Positions 63,494 to 64,000 of a stretch of 64,000 nucleotides of DNA are shown here, one piece after another. The notes under the pieces are model-generated. The model did not search any database. It saw only the letters and a list, made by a program, of their open reading frames with translations, and was not told the DNA's origin. Position 1 is the stretch's first letter. Every line of letters starts with the position of its first letter. The position numbers were made by a program, and so were the translations under genes. Origin of the DNA: Janthinobacterium sp. PAMC25594 (GTDB lineage Bacteria > Pseudomonadota > Gammaproteobacteria > Burkholderiales > Burkholderiaceae_D); NCBI RefSeq assembly GCF_019443505.1, contig NZ_CP080377.1:2790001-2854000 (forward strand), in the 5' to 3' direction.

Positions 63494-64000
63494 ATGGAAT
63501 TACGGCACTTGCGCTACTTCGTTGCGGTCGCAGAGGAAAGGAACTTCACGCGGGCCGCCGCGCGCCTGCATATCGCGCAGCCGCCGCTCAGCCGGCAGAT
63601 GCAGCAACTGGAAGAAATCCTGGGCGTGGCGCTGATCGAAAAAGGATCACGGCCCCTGCGGCTGACGGAAGCGGGCGAGTTTTTCCTCGCCCATGCGCGG
63701 CCCCTGCTCGACCAGGTGCGCGACCTGAAGGCGATGACGCAGCGCGTGGGCAAGCTGGAACGCACCCTGTCGATCGGCTTTGTCGCCTCGACCCTGTATG
63801 GGGAATTGCCCGACATCGTGCACCGCTATTGCGAACGCCATCCCGAGGTCGACGTGACCCTGCATGAAATGACGACGGTGCAGCAGTTGAAGGCCCTGAA
63901 GGAAGGCCGCATCGACGTGGGTTTCGGACGCTTGAAAAGCGAAGACCCCAGCATCCGCCGCATCCTGCTGCGCGAGGAGCGGCTGGTGGTGGCGCTGCCG
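63494..64000 (+). CDS. catR: LysR-family regulator of catechol genes, partial
   Basis: 169 codons are visible; the 3' end lies beyond the window. The N-terminal winged helix MELRHLRYFVAVAEERNFTR, then AAARLHIAQPPLSRQMQQLE is that of CatR/BenM-like regulators. The effector domain begins RTLSIGFVASTLYGELPDIV. The start at 63494 has AAAGG 7 bases upstream; ATG at 63488 is too close to it. Divergent position to catB supports control by cis,cis-muconate, as for known CatR/CatM. Confidence 0.9.
   Translation, partial: MELRHLRYFVAVAEERNFTRAAARLHIAQPPLSRQMQQLEEILGVALIEKGSRPLRLTEAGEFFLAHARPLLDQVRDLKAMTQRVGKLERTLSIGFVASTLYGELPDIVHRYCERHPEVDVTLHEMTTVQQLKALKEGRIDVGFGRLKSEDPSIRRILLREERLVVALP

Overview
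The window looks like a chromosomal piece of a high-GC betaproteobacterium of the Oxalobacteraceae, most like Janthinobacterium or Massilia. This is inferred from recognisable protein families and gene order, not from a database search. Clues are the glnA / DUF4124 / ntrB / ntrC order, the rplU-rpmA-obgE-proB order with ispB divergent, intracellular PHA depolymerase and a PHA-granule protein, solitary rsxB followed by nth, several large TonB-dependent receptors, and an isolated catechol-branch operon.

Layout. 1-10.4 kb: three TonB-dependent receptor loci (one cut by the window edge, one intact, one decayed pseudogene) interleaved with rsmE and a FAD-dependent dehydrogenase. 10.5-18.1 kb: a GAF histidine kinase, corA, and the nitrogen-regulation block ntrC, ntrB, DUF4124, glnA. 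Upstream of glnA are a sigma-54 type promoter and two GCAC-N7-GTGC NtrC-type sites. 18.2-25.1 kb: rhodanese, a HigBA-type toxin-antitoxin pair, a TAXI solute-binding protein, a glutathione S-transferase, a small unknown gene and a divergent class A penicillin-binding protein. 25.4-30 kb: a tightly overlapping minus-strand cluster (YncE-like propeller, polysaccharide deacetylase, fatty acid hydroxylase, EI24 membrane protein, CinA-type domain). 30-39.5 kb: FKBP, acyl-CoA-binding protein, proVWX, PHA-granule protein, an M4-like metalloprotease with a probable emfourin inhibitor, ferredoxin FdxA and PhaZ. 39.5-45.5 kb: a Tat-exported DOPA-dioxygenase-like protein beside a TonB receptor, a periplasmic binding protein, rsxB and nth. 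45.5-54.1 kb: proB (stop codon inside a REP-like repeat), obgE, rpmA, rplU, ispB, an ars cluster without an efflux pump, and an AsmA protein.

54.16-58.1 kb is the clear accessory region. A tRNA-Pro(CGG) gene is followed by a frameshifted stub of a tyrosine integrase, an IS110 fragment, a lower-GC gene for a HEPN-like protein with an RSGVAH (R-x4-H) motif, and a mosaic of a broken IS3-family element and an IS30 remnant. It reads as an old tRNA-integrated island eroded down to one apparently intact cargo gene. 58.2-64 kb returns to metabolism: a GntP permease, a sodium:solute symporter, pcaD-catC-catB, and the divergent regulator catR, which runs off the window.

Most of the window is ordinary chromosomal content. 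The best candidates for something new are the HEPN gene in the decayed island, the protease/emfourin pair, the overlapping cluster at 26-30 kb, and the tandem 9-bp palindromic repeat upstream of the intact TonB receptor.
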